A stretch of 64,000 nt of DNA from Galerina marginata (GCA_023014335.1 JAECYW010000004.1:1798001-1862000); one strand, 5' to 3'; counted from the stretch's first letter, positions 22,823-35,950 are shown. Numbers and translations: made by a program. The notes: a model not told the origin generated them from the letters alone.

Positions 22823-24350
22823 ATGTTACTCTTCCTTGCAGCCTTATACCTCTCTTCAAGTCTCATACGTGCTTTCCCTATCCCAGAAGCCTTGGCAATT
22901 GGAGTCGCGGAATCACAAAGCCCGACCACCTGCCTGTGTCCTAACCAACGATCAGTATGGGATATTCTATGGAGTTGCTTAACCACCATATTTGCATGTT
23001 CTTGGATCAGCATTCATCCGAATATCCCCGCTCCCGGTGAAATTTGGTGGAAGAATTCAAGACGGCGTTTGGAGTTAATGTTTTGGACATTGATTGCGCC
23101 GGAGTTGACGATTCTGTGGGCGATGAGGCAGTGGTACGGAGCTCGATCGTTGGCAAGAGAATATCACGGTGTGTTTTCTTTTACTAATTTTTATAAGATA
23201 ACTTTTTCCTGACGGTCAATACTTAGGACAAGGATGGACGAAAACCCATGGTCATTTCCTCCAGATGGGCGGGTTCCTGTTGTATAAAGGAGACGCCGCC
23301 CAAGAAACTTTGATTCCTGAAACTTTCAAACGACTACTTCAAAAGGGGAAGATCAACTTTCCGTCTATTACTCAGGAACAAATCCAAGACCGTAGTAAAG
23401 GGGATGGACTTTCCAAAGCCCTTGTCGTAGTCCAGACATCATGGTTTATAGTCCAATGCATCGCTCGTGGAGTACAGAAGCTTGATATTACCCAACTGGA
23501 AATTGTCACCCTGGCATTTTCATTGTTGAATGGGTTCATGTACTTCCTGTGGTGGGACAAACCCCTCGATGTTAGATGTGCTGTCCCCATATATCTCTTG
23601 GACCAGCCGTCGCAACCCATCACGATAGGGCAACCTGGACAAGATCCACCAAATGACACGGGTAAGTTTCGTTTATTTGTTGATTGTGAAATATGCTCAT
23701 AAGCAAAAATGCCAGATAAATCTCTCCTCAGGCGGATATACTCCTCCGTCATTCAGATATCTGGACTTCGGGTTTCCTTCGTCTCGTGGTGCCGCTCAGC
23801 CCCATCGCAAGCTTGGAATACAATCAAGGATGCGGAAATTCCATCCAAACTTCTCGCGGCCCCAGTTTACCTAGTATTCTATCTATTCACGCGACCCCTC
23901 GACATGTCTAATTCGAGGCGGACGCTCTCAAGTGGCCGGATGCGAGTTTCGACATTTTATTCCATCGACGTTGGCAAGGACCTCTACAGGAGTTACACGA
24001 TTTCCGCAAGTATGGCAGTGGTCTTTGGCGCCATTCACTGTATAGCCTGGTCCTCCACCTTTCCTTCCGATAAAGAAAGGGTCTACTGGAGAATCGCTTC
24101 CGTCGTCATCTCGAGCGTTCCATGTACTATGATCATTGCAGGTAGCCTAGGCAATCCCAAGGCGGATCACTCTGGGAAAACTTTTGTGGGAGGGATTGCG
24201 AAGTTTGCAGTGGAATTCATGCTGGTATACCTCTTGGCATATGTTGCTGCGCGATTTTTTTTGCTCGTTGAAGCTTTTGCTTCGCTGAGGAAGCTTCCAC
24301 CGGGGGCCTATACAGCTATCGAATGGATATCATTCATTCCTCACATCTGA
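22823..24350 (+). CDS. Multi-pass membrane protein, fungal family of unknown function
   Basis: Model: join(22823..23168, 23227..23661, 23716..24350), 1416 nt, 471 aa. The protein starts with a hydrophobic signal-like segment (MLLFLAALYLSSSLIRAFPI), then a conserved-looking block CLCPNQRSVWDILWSCLTTI, a second block WTKTHGHFLQMGGFLLY, and SKGDGLSKALVVVQTSWFIV. Further hydrophobic stretches lie near the C terminus (MAVVFGAIHCIAWSS, VVISSVPCTMIIAGSL, FMLVYLLAYVAARFFLLVEA). I recognise this layout as a very common family in Agaricomycetes and other filamentous fungi, with no established function. The gene is divergent from the exoribonuclease gene, with 311 bp between the starts. All splice sites are GT-AG and the frame is intact. 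Confidence 0.85.
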
Positions 24351-24870
24351 AAACATCATCGCTCTCGCCGGGGTTAGTGCACTCGTAAAAACCATATTGT
24401 ATGCAAAATCGTTCAGTTACACTTGCTTTCAGAAGTTAGACCAATTGAGCCATGAAATTGAGCCTCGATACGCCTCGATACGCCTCGATCACTTTAATTA
24501 CGAGGACAGTATTGACAAATTAGAGCCTACCCCAGATTACCCCATGATCACCCCACGCGGCGCCCGCTCGATACCCAGGTCCAGCCAAAATCAGGCCCGA
24601 TTGGGGGAAATGGATTTGGCCATCTTCCACTCCCACTTTTCGGGAAAAGCTTCGCAACAAGCATTTGTTGGGAACAGATTTTTGAAAATTCCCGTGCCTT
24701 CAGGGATTTGGTCGTTTTGTCACAAAACTTTACGTACAACTTCGCCATCTAATAATACAACTGAAAGGAACTTTCAAAACCATGCATATGATATTCTGCG
24801 CCTCTCATAAAGCCCACCAGTTAACAGCAGTGATACCCCTCCGGCTTTCATCAACTCCCACCGATTATAC
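24351..24870. other. Intergenic between membrane protein and GMC gene
   Basis: Contains a three-unit 10-bp tandem repeat and the probable promoter of the downstream GMC gene. No gene is seen. Confidence 0.5.
24462..24490 (+). repeat. 10-bp tandem repeat, three units
   Basis: gcctcgatac is repeated at 24462, 24472 and 24482, the last unit ending differently. Confidence 0.9.
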
Positions 24871-27634
24871 ATGCCAGACGTCGTCGGTACAGCTGCCCTC
24901 ACCACCGTTCCAAGTGCTTTGCAGTCACTGCTAGAGAAACTGAACACTCGCTTTGACGCCCTCTCACCGACTGCGCGCAACCTCCTTATCTCAGGGGCCG
25001 CTCTTGCTATCATTCTTAGGCTTTGTCTCGGTGGAAAGGGAAAAAAGAAGAGAGGCTATGTGTCGGACTTGAACGATGTTGGAAAGCGCGTCGGGGTGGC
25101 TAGTGCTAACGGTATTGAAGGGGAATACGACGTTATTGTCGTAGGAGGAGGTATGCCCTTGCACTGCTCTTTCAACCGTGATGAATCAATCCTGACTGAA
25201 CAACCATAGGCACGTCTGGTTGTGCGTTGGCTGCACGGCTATCAGAAGACCCAAAGATCCGTGTGCTCTTGCTCGAAGCTGGTGGAAGGTAACTTGCATT
25301 CGTTTCTGCTCGTAAGGAATGTTTTCTGACCTTGACGACAGTGGAACGGCCCTCAGTGATAGCAGCACACCAGCCGGCTTCGGTCGCCTCCTATTCAACC
25401 CAACGCATGTCCATGGCTTGCGAACTGAACCCCAAATCGCAGCTGGAGGAAAGCTGAACTTTTGGCCACGGGGTACGTTACTTTCCGTTCCTATTTATGA
25501 CTACTACCGTTCTGAACTCGACCCAGCTAAGATGTTAGGCGGCTGTAAGTACTTGTTGTCCTAAAGTTCATCTTCTCTTACCCAAACCAGATTTTGATCT
25601 AATTCTTTAGGCTCGTCCATCAATGCGCAAATGTAAGCTACAAATTTTACCCTCCCTGGAATGCTCCTGATCTTTTTTGACTCAAAGGGCACAATATGGC
25701 GCTTTCGGTGATTTTGACCAATGGGCATCCTATATTGGCGACGAAGCCTGGGCATGGAAGAATATCTCAAAGTACTTCCGGAAATTCGAGGCTTATCAAC
25801 CGCATCCTGAGTACCCCCTCGTCGACGCCTCTGCTAGGGGCCGGTCCGGCCCTGTACATGTAGGATACTACAACACCATCACCGAACCGAGCCGCGAATT
25901 CGTCAAGTCGTGCGTGGCGGTTGGTATACCCTTCACAGCCGACTTCAATGGAAAAGGGAATACGAATGGTGTCAGTCGGATTAGTGCGTGTCAAAGACTT
26001 TTTGCAATGGTCGTGTTCGGAATTTTATTCTCTTCATTTCTTCAGTGACTTATGTGGACAAGACGTATAAACGCGTCTCGTCCGAGTCCGCGTATCTGAC
26101 TCCAGATGTTCTCGCTCGTCCGAATCTAACCGTTGCCATTCACGCCACTGTCACTCGCATTCTCTTTGACACCACCTCCGGTGCCAAACCGCGCGCCATT
26201 GGCGTGGAATTCGGACGGAAGGAAGGTGGTGAAAGATGGGAGGTGTTCGCGAAGAAACAGGTGGTCCTTTCGTATGTGCTATATTTTCTCGTTGTTCATG
26301 ATGACCCAATTTATGACCTTGGCTTTTCAAAAGTGGGGGCGCTGTCCATTCACCACACGTAAGCTAGTCGTTCTTATCCCCAATATACACACTCAACATT
26401 CGTAAACATGTCCAGATTCTGCTTCTGTCGGGTGTGGGCCCTGCGGCTCAGCTTAAAGCACACGGAATAACGCCTATTCTCGATCTGCCAGGAGTCGGAA
26501 AGCGCCTGGTCGATCACCCAGTCGTCGATCTCTACTTCAGAGACAAATCCAACTCGTCACCGAAATTCCTCAAGCCAAAGTCACTGGGCGATTTCGGAAA
26601 GTTGATCAGCGCGGTTGTGCAGTATCGCATGGGCAAGGGCGGTCCGCTGGCGATGAATGTGAGTTCGAGATGCATTTATTGGTTTCTAGGAGTTGGTATT
26701 GATTTTCTTCCTTGCTAGTTTGGTGAAGCGGCGGCTTTCGTACGCTCCGACGACCCTATTTTGTTCCCTGAGGCTCAATTCCCCGAAAAGTTGGTGGATA
26801 GTACTTCGGCAGCGGATAGTCCGGACTTGGAGTTTTTCTCGACGCCGTTTGCTTACAAGGTACGCTGCCTGTTTATATCATTTCGGCTTCCTATTGAATG
26901 TTAATACATCATGTTGAATTATAGGATCACGGCCTGATCGGCTTTGATGTCGATACTTTTGCTTTGCATGTTTACCTCCTACGGTCAGTTCTTTTGTAGT
27001 TTATTTGATTATGAACTTTGGTCTTGACGAGGTATTGTATGATAGACCCACGAGTCAGGGTGCTGTTTCCCTGAAATCTGCAAACCCATGGGTACAGCCC
27101 AGCGTTAACCCAAAGTATGTCGTAAAACACTGTCAACTATCAAACGACCCACCTTTTAACATTAAATCAGCTATCTCTCAACTCAGGAAGATCTCACCAA
27201 ACTCGTCCGAGGCGTCCGCCTCCTCTTACGCATCGCGCAAGCCGAGCCTCTCGCCTCCAGGCTTGATGCCACCTTCACCCGCGGGGACCTTGATCACCAG
27301 TTGCACCTCCGCTCCGACGCTGAGCTCGAGCAGCTTGTCAAGGACCGCGTGGAGACGGTGTACCACCCGACGTCGACCTGCAGGATGGCGCCGAAGGAGG
27401 AAGAGGGTGTGGTGGATACTGGGTTGAGGGTTTATGGCATCGATGGACTGAGGGTGTGCGACGCGAGCGTGTTTCCGTGGATCGTGTCTGGGCACACGGT
27501 GCGTTTTGCTTTCGGTCACTTGACTTTTTTTTTGTTAACCCAACTTCGATTTTGATTTTTAGGCAGGTGCCTGCTATGCGATTGCGGAGAAGCTGGCGGA
27601 TGAGATCAAGGTGGAGTTTAATAACAAGGTTTGA
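24871..27634 (+). CDS. GMC oxidoreductase with N-terminal membrane anchor
   Basis: GMC flavoenzymes oxidise alcohols, sugars or choline with FAD. About 14 exons joined by 13 short GT-AG introns give an uninterrupted protein starting MPDVVGTAALTTVPSALQSL and ending EIKVEFNNKV. Residues about 45-60 (LLISGAALAIILRLCLGG) look like a membrane anchor, unlike the secreted aryl-alcohol oxidases. The FAD-binding dinucleotide fold is DVIVVGGGTSGCALAARL, followed by LLLEAGG. GMC signature 1 is KMLGGCSSINAQ. Signature 2 appears only after splicing an 8-codon exon: SGGAVHSP joined to HILLLSGVGPA. The C-terminal active-site blocks are VYHPTSTCRMAP and SGHTAGACYAIAEKLAD, supplying the His pair. All motifs are intact, so the enzyme should be active. 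The substrate cannot be read; choline dehydrogenase-like and alcohol dehydrogenase-like members share this layout. Confidence 0.9.
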
Positions 27635-28109
27635 TAACGTGGAGGCTAGGTTACCTTTTCTGTTGACAGGACACCGTGTATACCTATTGGAAGGATCTGT
27701 ACTTATATTTATCGAACTTTGGCTGTTGTACCAAGTGGACACAGAGCTTAACCCTCCTTGTAATTGCACCTCACCAGGTCCAAAATAAGCGCTCAGGCAT
27801 CTCGCTGTTGGCGCTTGTTGGAGAACGGCCATGATCAAAACTTGAACGTTTCAACCAAAACTCGGTCCCAAAGCACTGAGTGTTCTTATTGAAAACGAAT
27901 ACGGCGTTGGAGACATGTTCAACAGGGTTCATGACATGAAAGATATATTTCAGCCTGGAGAAGATATACGCTCAGCGCACTACGCATCGAATTTCTAAAT
28001 TATCAAAAGGCGAGCTGTACTACAGTACATACGAAAAAAAGATTCGAATAAAAACACAAACAAAAGGGGAAGGCTAAAATAAAATTAGGCTACCGTTGAG
28101 CAAAATAGT
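27635..28109. other. Spacer between GMC gene and copy 2
   Basis: Likely 3' regions of two genes facing each other. Nothing else is supportable. Confidence 0.4.
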
Positions 28110-31100
28110 CGAGTTGGAGATAACTTACGAGTAGGAGAACATCGACATCGCGCCTTGACAGACGGGTATGACTTTCGGGAAGACTATGTCACGGGTAATA
28201 TATTTAAAGCTACAAGCATCGTTAATACTTTGCTTGTCAAGTTGTTCATGGAAAACTTACTTGGCCCGGGGTAGAGGTGTCTGGTAGTGGCCAAGTGGTC
28301 GCGTAAGACGAGGAAACTTTGGCGTTGAAAACTAAGATTAAATAAGATATTCGTTGAGGGGAAAGAGGAGCACTGGTTACTTACGGGTAAGGCGCAAGCT
28401 TTGAGAGAAGATGCAGTGGCCACTGGGGTTGCCGATAGTATATTAGTTCCGGGACGACGAAGAAGCCTCGGGCTGGCTCATCGTCGTTTGCGGAAGGAAA
28501 TGTCTGGAGCGCCAGGTGCACGCATATATTGCTGGGGTTGATAAACGATAATGCTTGGGTTCGATGTCGTAAATCATTGACACCGACAGAACTATTGAAG
28601 TGGGTAACACAGCTGAAAATGCCTATGAACAAACGGCATTAGTGGTTTGCAAACTAAGGCAAAGGAAAATATTCACCAGACAAGAATTATCTGACAACCG
28701 TCACTGATATTGGAATCATGGCCAGGATGGGCACTTTGGCTTGGCAATTTACGAGCCAGTGTCTAGAGAAGAATAGAATGTAAGTATTGGGTTTTCTCGT
28801 TGCTAAACAGCAAAGGGATACTTACCGGAAGAACTGTACTCCGACGGGGCCTGAGGAATGATTTTGATGTTCTGGAAGAAAGGAGGAAAAGAAGAAAGGA
28901 GCTGCTAAATCACTACTAATAGGAATGGAGAAGGATAAGAAATAAGAGAAGGTAAAACGAAGAAAAGTAAAGGACTAGTAGGTCGGCTCGTACGCCGGCA
29001 TTGTAGGAGATGCAAAAAGATAGCGACTGAGCGGAATTTCGAATGGAGTGGTTAGATATGAGATTGGTTGGTTGGAAGGTTTTTGATTTGATTTGACGTT
29101 GTGTGTAGCGGCTTGAGCGGGAATTGTAAACGGAAGATGGGGTTCGGAAGAGGAAGGGATTTGACTGGACACTGTAGAGGGGTGAGATGGGTTTAAGGAA
29201 GGGATGGTGGTATAGGAAGTCATGGAGTGTACGGGTGAGAAAGAGGAAAATGGTGAACGATGTAGAGACATGATGTAGCGGATTAAAGGGTGGTATAGGT
29301 GGTAGTGAGACTTGAAATGGAGAGGGATAAAGCGATATCAAGGGGGAGAATGTAAAGGGGAGTACTGAAGAGCAGGGGGAAATATAGCAGTGGTGCCGAA
29401 GTGAACGGAGTAAAGTGGGGGGCGCATTGCAACCAACGCCGAGCGCATAGTGGACATCGCGGCAATTTAGGCGGCAGTTTGATGAATTGTTTAGTGATAA
29501 TGTGGCGGGGTGCATTTGAGGAGATAAGTGTGGTCCACACGTTGCCATGCATTTGAAAGACTATCGAAAAGTTTGAGAAAGATGGAACACGGACATCGAG
29601 AGAAGAATTTACCGGCAACGTTAGACGTTTTGAAGTTGGGGTGGAGAATAGATGACGGCGGTGTTTATTGGTGGTGGGACCAGAGGTTGCCATCAACGGT
29701 GAGGAACTAGCGCTCGTCAGGCGCCTAATCAGATCAATGTCGCAAAATGGTGATGGCGACTAAGGTACGGAGGTATGAATGGGGTTGGGTGGCTATTGAG
29801 TTCAAACAATACAAATTTAGGACGGCTGAATAGAGAGGTCATATCAACCTGGGCGCGGACGAAGACTAGGAAGATGGAACCTTACTCGGCGATAAAGCAA
29901 TCAATCGACCGACAGTGATCCATGCTTGAAGAATGTCTGCGTGGGTGTAAAACGAAAATTTCCTAAATACATTTATTGAGTAGAATCATCATAGTTTCGG
30001 TGTAATTGAGGTCTTGTCTTCAAAAATCAAACAACGGTCACGATTAGCTCAACACAAGGTGGCGAGACACAAGGCAATACGTACCACACACAAAACACCA
30101 CTTGCTTAACCCGGTTTATGTCACGAACGGGCCACCCTTCCTAGCCAACAACTCGATGTGACACCCTTTGCAAGCATTAAGCAGACCGTCCATAGATACT
30201 GCAAGCTTCCAGGGCTGCAAGCTCAGGCTGTCACACCTCCTTGTCGGGGTACCCGTTGCGACGACGAGCTTGCTTACCGTTTCGTGGTGTTTTTTCTTGA
30301 TTGCAAAAGACAAAAGAAATGGTCAGACACTTGCAGAAAAAGTACGGAAGATGGAAGGACATACCTCACGCCGAATATGGCCTCGCATACGATATAATAA
30401 AAAATGTTAGTAAACCTGTTGTTCTTGGGGAAAGATTGCGGCCGGCTAGATCGATGGTAATAACACCGGCTAATGATAGACAGTAGTTGATGGTAGATTG
30501 ATGAGTAAATGGTTCAAAAGATTTTAAAAAACAACGGACCCTGTGCAGCAAATCTTTACCGCATACTACGAAAACCAGCCGCATAGACAATGGTCCTCAT
30601 AGCTGCAGGCTACAGTAAGCGTGACGCTAGGTATGAATAGGAGAGAAAACACACCTCGAGTAATTGCTCGATCGAAACATCGCTCGGCGCAGAACCATAA
30701 GTGTGATCCGCGGCGATGGGGCTAAGATGATATATAGTGCCAACGGTGATGAAGCGAGTTTTGGGTAGACAGTGCACTTGAGCTTTTATCTGTCGACTGG
30801 GATGGTGTTGACGTGACAGTATCTTAGGCGGGGAAGATTGCTTCAAGGCGATGCTAGAGTATGAGGCGCGTAGGCACACGGTGTATTCAATCACTGATAT
30901 GAGAATGAAATGGTCAGTAAGAAGAAAAATAACCAAGGCGGGGCGGATAAACTCACCAGAGTCGGGCAATAGCTCGCCGAACCCAGCTCCTAACTGGGCG
31001 GGGGGGCTGAAAGGTTCGTATTGAAGTGTGGGCGAGCACTGCGATATACTGGGCAGGTGGCGTGCATGAACCATGATGTAGGTTGGTGTATGCGAAGTTG

Positions 31101-31340
31101 CCAGTGAAAGGTAGAAAAGATGGCAAGGGCTGGGGAAGTCCCTCAACCAATGGTAGTGGTAGGAGGGCAAGAAACGATGGGATATTTTAGCGAACAATCT
31201 CTCCTCTTTATATCGCTTTCCCGTTGGTCGGGTTTGTTTCTGCCAGCCGCAAACGGCTTGAGTGGCTGACAGAGTGGCTGACCACCAAGATGATAATGAT
31301 CGGAGGATTGCTAAAACGGGCAACCGGACTTCCCAAATCG
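28110..31340 (-). pseudogene. Copy 2 of the unknown multi-exon gene, lacking the insertion seen in copy 1
   Basis: Inverted relative to copy 1 and better preserved at the 3' end. Exon-like segments on the minus strand include one ending SGPVGVQFFR (donor near 28825), one with HWLVNCQAKVPILAMIPISV, one with FNSSVGVNDLRHRTQALSF, then EPARGFFVVPELIYYRQPQW, then FLVLRDHLATTRHLYPGP, and a last one, IFPKVIPVCQGAMSMFSYS, before a GTAAGT near 28125. The earlier core at 30400-30120 encodes LQPWKLAVSMDGLLNACKGC. An in-frame TAA at 28689-28687 lies in the HWLVN exon under the best phase, so this copy may also be dead, or I have the donor wrong. The function is unknown. A short hydrophobic helix is the only feature. 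It could be an active gene with a corrected model. Confidence 0.55.
31207..31212 (-). promoter_or_regulatory. TATA box of copy 2
   Basis: On the minus strand this reads gatataaagaggagag, identical to copy 1, and sits upstream of the conserved leader. See 14726. Confidence 0.65.
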
Positions 31341-32437
31341 GCTTCGACGAGTTTGACGGAGCGTGATTTGGGAACCTCGCCCACGAAGTCCGTGGCTTTT
31401 ATGACTCTGCTAAGTTTGAAGGGCGCACCGACGTCGAATACGATGCCTTCGAAGCGCGCGACCTCGATGAGCTCGTCGGGAAATCGAGGATATGGAAGTC
31501 TGGGAGTCGAGAACGTGCTGGAATATACACGGGCGACGAGGCCAGATAAAAAAAAAGGAAAGAAGGAGAAAGGTAAAGACGAGGAAGGGGACAAGGACGG
31601 GAGGGCAAAGTGTCAGCGAAGGAGGAGAAGGCCCAGCGATTTCAGGGGTGAATTGTTTGATAATTTAGTTTCCCTGAGGCGAAAGCAGACCATGGTTCAA
31701 GTTGTGTCATATTCCGCTGGTCACACTGGCCAAGGCATTGGTGGAGTTCTTCGATTTATTATGCACCAAAGAAGGGAATGATACGTGTTCCTCCATTCCG
31801 GACACCAATAATTTGATCGGTAGGCTCTCAGCTCAGAGTATCACACTGAAGGTGAGATTGAAGCCTTGATAGACGTGGATGGAGCAACTTGAACGTATGC
31901 ATAAAGTACAAGGGTACGACGTACTTGGTGCCCTCATATCGATGATGGTTAACCAACAGTCATTTATAATAAGCCCAAGGTGGTACTATCATTCTGCCGA
32001 CAATGTGGTGACATGTAATCTAGAAAACAAACACCATGAAGCCTCTGCCTCGAATCCTCGCAAAGGACATCTCCTGCCTGAGCCGATCAGGTCGCGCCGA
32101 TACCAGGTCACTGGAAACTGGGACCAGGGTCGGGCGGCAAAGGGAACGTGCTCACCGATTTTTGTGCCTCGGGTAAGCAGCTTGTTGGTGCTTACCACCC
32201 GTTATTGAGCGAACGAGCAGAGGAGGCGAGAGTGGCAAAAACAGAAGGCGTGAGGAAGGTAACAAAGGTGCGGCTTATTCAGATGCAAACGATACTATTG
32301 CTGTCGAGGACGCCAGTCATAGACGCTGTGATCCAGACGGAGTCGAATCTGACGTCGTCCAAGACTCGGTGTGCACAAGTTATGGAGTTGGACGCGCAGC
32401 CGCAGCCCATGGCTGAGATGCTGTGCTATATGATTAG
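31341..32437. other. Spacer upstream of the RhoGAP gene
   Basis: The minus strand at 31530-31341 is open and protein-like (FPDELIEVARFEGIVFDVGA) and may be an upstream exon of copy 2 or a separate fragment. The remainder shows nothing I can support. Confidence 0.35.
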
Positions 32438-35400
32438 ATGCCGAGAGTGATCGGGAACGGAAACAAAAGAATCACGCCCCCTCCGCACTCTCCTCCTGCC
32501 AAAATCAATCTGGCGCTCCCTACGACGACCAAGAGCCAGAAGCCGGGGCTCGCCGCAAAAGTTGGTGCTCTCATACTTTTCAGGCGGGCCGCTCGTCGGC
32601 ACACAGATCCAGAAACAGACACAGCACCCGCACAGCAGCAGCAGCAGCAGCAAAGACAGTCGCTCAACATCGTGCCCGACAGTGTCCCCATTCTTGCCGC
32701 GTCTCCCGCGTCATCTATTGTCCAGTCACCATCACAACAAGAGCCAACAATAACGTTACCCAACGCCGCAGACGACTTGTCTCCCAACCCCATGCACCCT
32801 TCTGCCCACCACCCGCCCACAAAGCAGAACCTCAAGGCCTGGTGGAGTCACTTTACCCTCAACCCAAAGCCGAAGCAGCGCGATATCCTAGAGGGCCCGT
32901 ACAAAGGTCCGGAGTCGTCCTTGCACTCGCCTCGACTCATTCTGACTTACTCTCACAGCCCATGACACACTCGACCACCCTGTATTCGGCAAACCGCTCA
33001 AAGAGAGTCTGCGCTACGCGAGCGTCCAGATATCCACCGCCAATGCAAACGGCGATCTCTATGTCTGGGGCTACATCCCCGTTGTCGTTGCCAAATGGTC
33101 CGTCCTGTCGCTGGTTACGCATATCCTCATCCTTATTTTTCTCCTCTATGCAGTGGTCTGTATTTGAAGGAAAACGGTGCGCCCTCCTCCCACCGTGCAC
33201 CTATCTGATCTATAACTTTCCTATTCACCACCAGCCACCGAAGTACCGGGCACGTTCCGCGTCAACGGCTCGAACAAACGCATGCGGGATCTCCAAGCCG
33301 CGTTTGAATCTCCCCCCCGCGTGAGTCACAACACTCCTTTCACTCGCTCTCGCTTCTTGCTGCCAATTAAACTTATCCTTGCGGCGTCCAACACCGTACC
33401 GATTATAATAACTCGTACTGACATCACTTTTGATCCACATATCACATCACTCCCACTCCGGATTGGCTGCTATTCGTATCCAACTCCATTCACCGTCTCC
33501 GTTCACCACCCTCGCTCTCAATACCATTTTCCGCACAGTACGGGAAATCCCTCGACTGGAAGCAGGAATCGTACACCACCCATGATGTCGCCAGTGTCTT
33601 TCGGAGATACCTCACACAGATGCCTGTATGTGCCTTTTTTACTTGATTCTATTTGGCGGTTTGGATGACCTGCTTCTTGCAGGAGCCCGTGATACCCTAT
33701 GATATGTACCATTACGTGCGTCCGCATTCCCTTTCGATCTCTACCGTACTGAGTTATTAACCACTGGCGCAGTTTCGCGATGCCCTATGTGAGTCTACTC
33801 GGCCTCTCTCCCTCGTCTTTTCTAATGTTCTTTTCTTTATCAAGCAAAGGAGCCATTCAACCAAGAAGAAGTAATCTCAACATACAAATCTCTCATCCGG
33901 CGCATGCCTCGCGCGAACCAATACCTCCTCCTCTACGTCCTAGATCTCCTCTCCGTATTCGCTCGGAAATGCGACAAGAACCTGATGACTGCAACCAGTA
34001 AGTCTCTTTCTCTTTTTTCTTACACCATTCTCTTTCCATCCTTCTCATTACCCCTCATCCTTTTTTTATTACTCGTTCATTTCCTCCATTCCCCAGTCTA
34101 TTCTAACCCCACAACTCCCACAGACCTCGCCGTCATCTTCCGTCCCGGCCTCATCTCGCACCCGCAGCACGAGATGTCGCCGCAGGAGCACGCGCTCAGC
34201 CAGCGGGTCCTTGAGTTTCTCATTGCGCAGCAGGACTGGTTCATGTTGGATATCGCGCCCGCTGCGGACGAATTTGACGCTGGGCCGAGTAGTGGGCCTA
34301 GTTCTGGCGCTGGAGGTGGTGGTGGACATGGCGGAGGAGGAGGAAGTGGGAAGTGGCGCGAGGGGACGGGCACGCCTAGTCGGCAGGGCACTGGGGCGTC
34401 GTTTGAGAATAGCCCCGGTGGTGGTGCCTCTGGCTCGGGCAGTCAAAACCAGATGGCATGGCATACACATACGCTCCCGAACGCAGAAGCTGGGCCGTCG
34501 AGACAGAACATGCATCAGAGGCAGAGGTCAAAATCGCAGTCGCAGTCGCAGTCACCCACAAGCCCAGCGGATCCGATTTTGAGGAGAGGGCATGGTCAGC
34601 AAGTCATGGAGCAGGTATCCTCGGCGTCGTTGCCGCCGTCGCCCGTGTCGCCTGGATTTCCCGCGATGGGTTACAGCCAAGGACATGGGCATGGGCAACA
34701 GCAGCCCCAGCGCCCGCAGGTGCATGGACGATCGGCGTCGGCGCAGCAGTACCCTCATCCGCACCAGAACCACAGCAGCCCGCACCATAGTCCGAATCCG
34801 AATTCGACCCTGAAGAATCCCGCTGCGAATGCGAATATTAATGCAACGACAGGTCGACCGGCGGGCATGCAATCCCCATCGTTGCCGGTGGGCTTCGCGG
34901 ACGCGACGCCTATACATTCGCGGTTCTCGCACCCCCCTCCTGCTTCTCCCGTGCGGTCTTCTTCGCCTCCTCAAACGCAAACGCAATCGCAGCAGCATCC
35001 GAATCCACATCCACATCCGTTATCCCAATCACATCCTCCATCTCCATCCCCATCGCACAGACAACCTCAATTTCAAACCCAACCTCACTCCCAGCCACAG
35101 CTACAATCCCAAACGTATCCCCAACACCAAGCACAACACCAACACCAACTCGTCCAATTCGACCCCTCCCTCCCGCTCTCCCCCATCCCCTCCCCGTCCT
35201 CGCCGCTCGGCTCAGGCTGCTCGGATGTGGACTCGTTCATGCTCATACCCGCCGCGACGTCCGCGCAGACGTATGGGCACGGGAACGGGTACGGCTCTGA
35301 GCCGGAGGAGGATGGGTGGCGCTTGGTCGGTCACGGTGTGGGCGGTCAGCCGCAGAGAGGAGGGAGAGGGAGGGGCGGGGGCTTTATGGCGCTTGGAATT

Positions 35401-35950
35401 GGGAAGGGGAAGGACAAGGATAGGGAAAGGGCGAAGATGATGCGCAGGCGGACAGCTGTTGATCCTAGTGGTAGGTTTTTTTTTTCCTGTCGTTCGATTT
35501 ACCGGGCTCGTGAGTTAACCTTTTTTTTCTCTTTTTCTTCCAGAACTTTTGGCGCGCGGCGGGACTGTATCTCATCTACCAAACGGCTCTGCTCTGGCTC
35601 TGGGCGCTGAGCACGGTGGTGTGGGTGTGGGTGGTGCTAGTGTGGTGCGCAGTCGGACGCTGCCTTCTGGTTCGAGACGGCGAGGCGTGGGTGGCCACGG
35701 TCAATCGGATGAGGGGCTGGAGATGGGTTTACCCTCCGGGAAGGAGAACCAGAATCAGAACCAGGACCAGGACCGGTCTGGAATTGCGATGGGGAAGGGC
35801 AAGGAGAAGAGGGTGTTGAAGAAGCAGCGGCGGGCGTCGGGGCAGCCGAACGGGAATGGGAATGGGGGCACGAGGATAGTCACGCCGACGCCGGTGTCGA
35901 CTTTGGGTGCGGCGTCTGGCGCTGCGGTGGGTGCTGGGATGAGGTCGTGA
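32438..35950 (+). CDS. RhoGAP-domain protein with long disordered C-terminal region
   Basis: RhoGAPs switch off Rho-type GTPases and control polarity and the actin cytoskeleton. Model: join(32438..32906, 32959..33097, 33154..33176, 33235..33320, 33539..33625, 33683..33715, 33773..33788, 33845..33997, 34124..35470, 35544..35950), 2760 nt, 919 aa. The RhoGAP domain spans about residues 170-370: FGKPLKESLRYASVQI, the arginine-finger loop VPGTFRVNGSNKRMRDL, YLTQMPEPVIPYDMYH, and MTATNLAVIFRPGLISHP (the conserved NLAxxFxP block). The catalytic Arg is present. The C-terminal 500 residues are low complexity: Gly-rich, then Gln/Ser/Pro/His-rich with no fold. Exon 7 is only 16 nt. The last exon (ELLARGGTVSHLPNGSAL to AAVGAGMRS) has a decayed duplicate at 37404. 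Some large antisense open frames here are by-products of GC-rich repeats. Confidence 0.9.

Noticed and set aside
34069..35440. Large open frames on other strands and frames inside the RhoGAP tail
   Set aside because: They mirror the GC-rich, Gln/Pro/Arg-coding repeats of the true reading frame and have no introns or motifs of their own.
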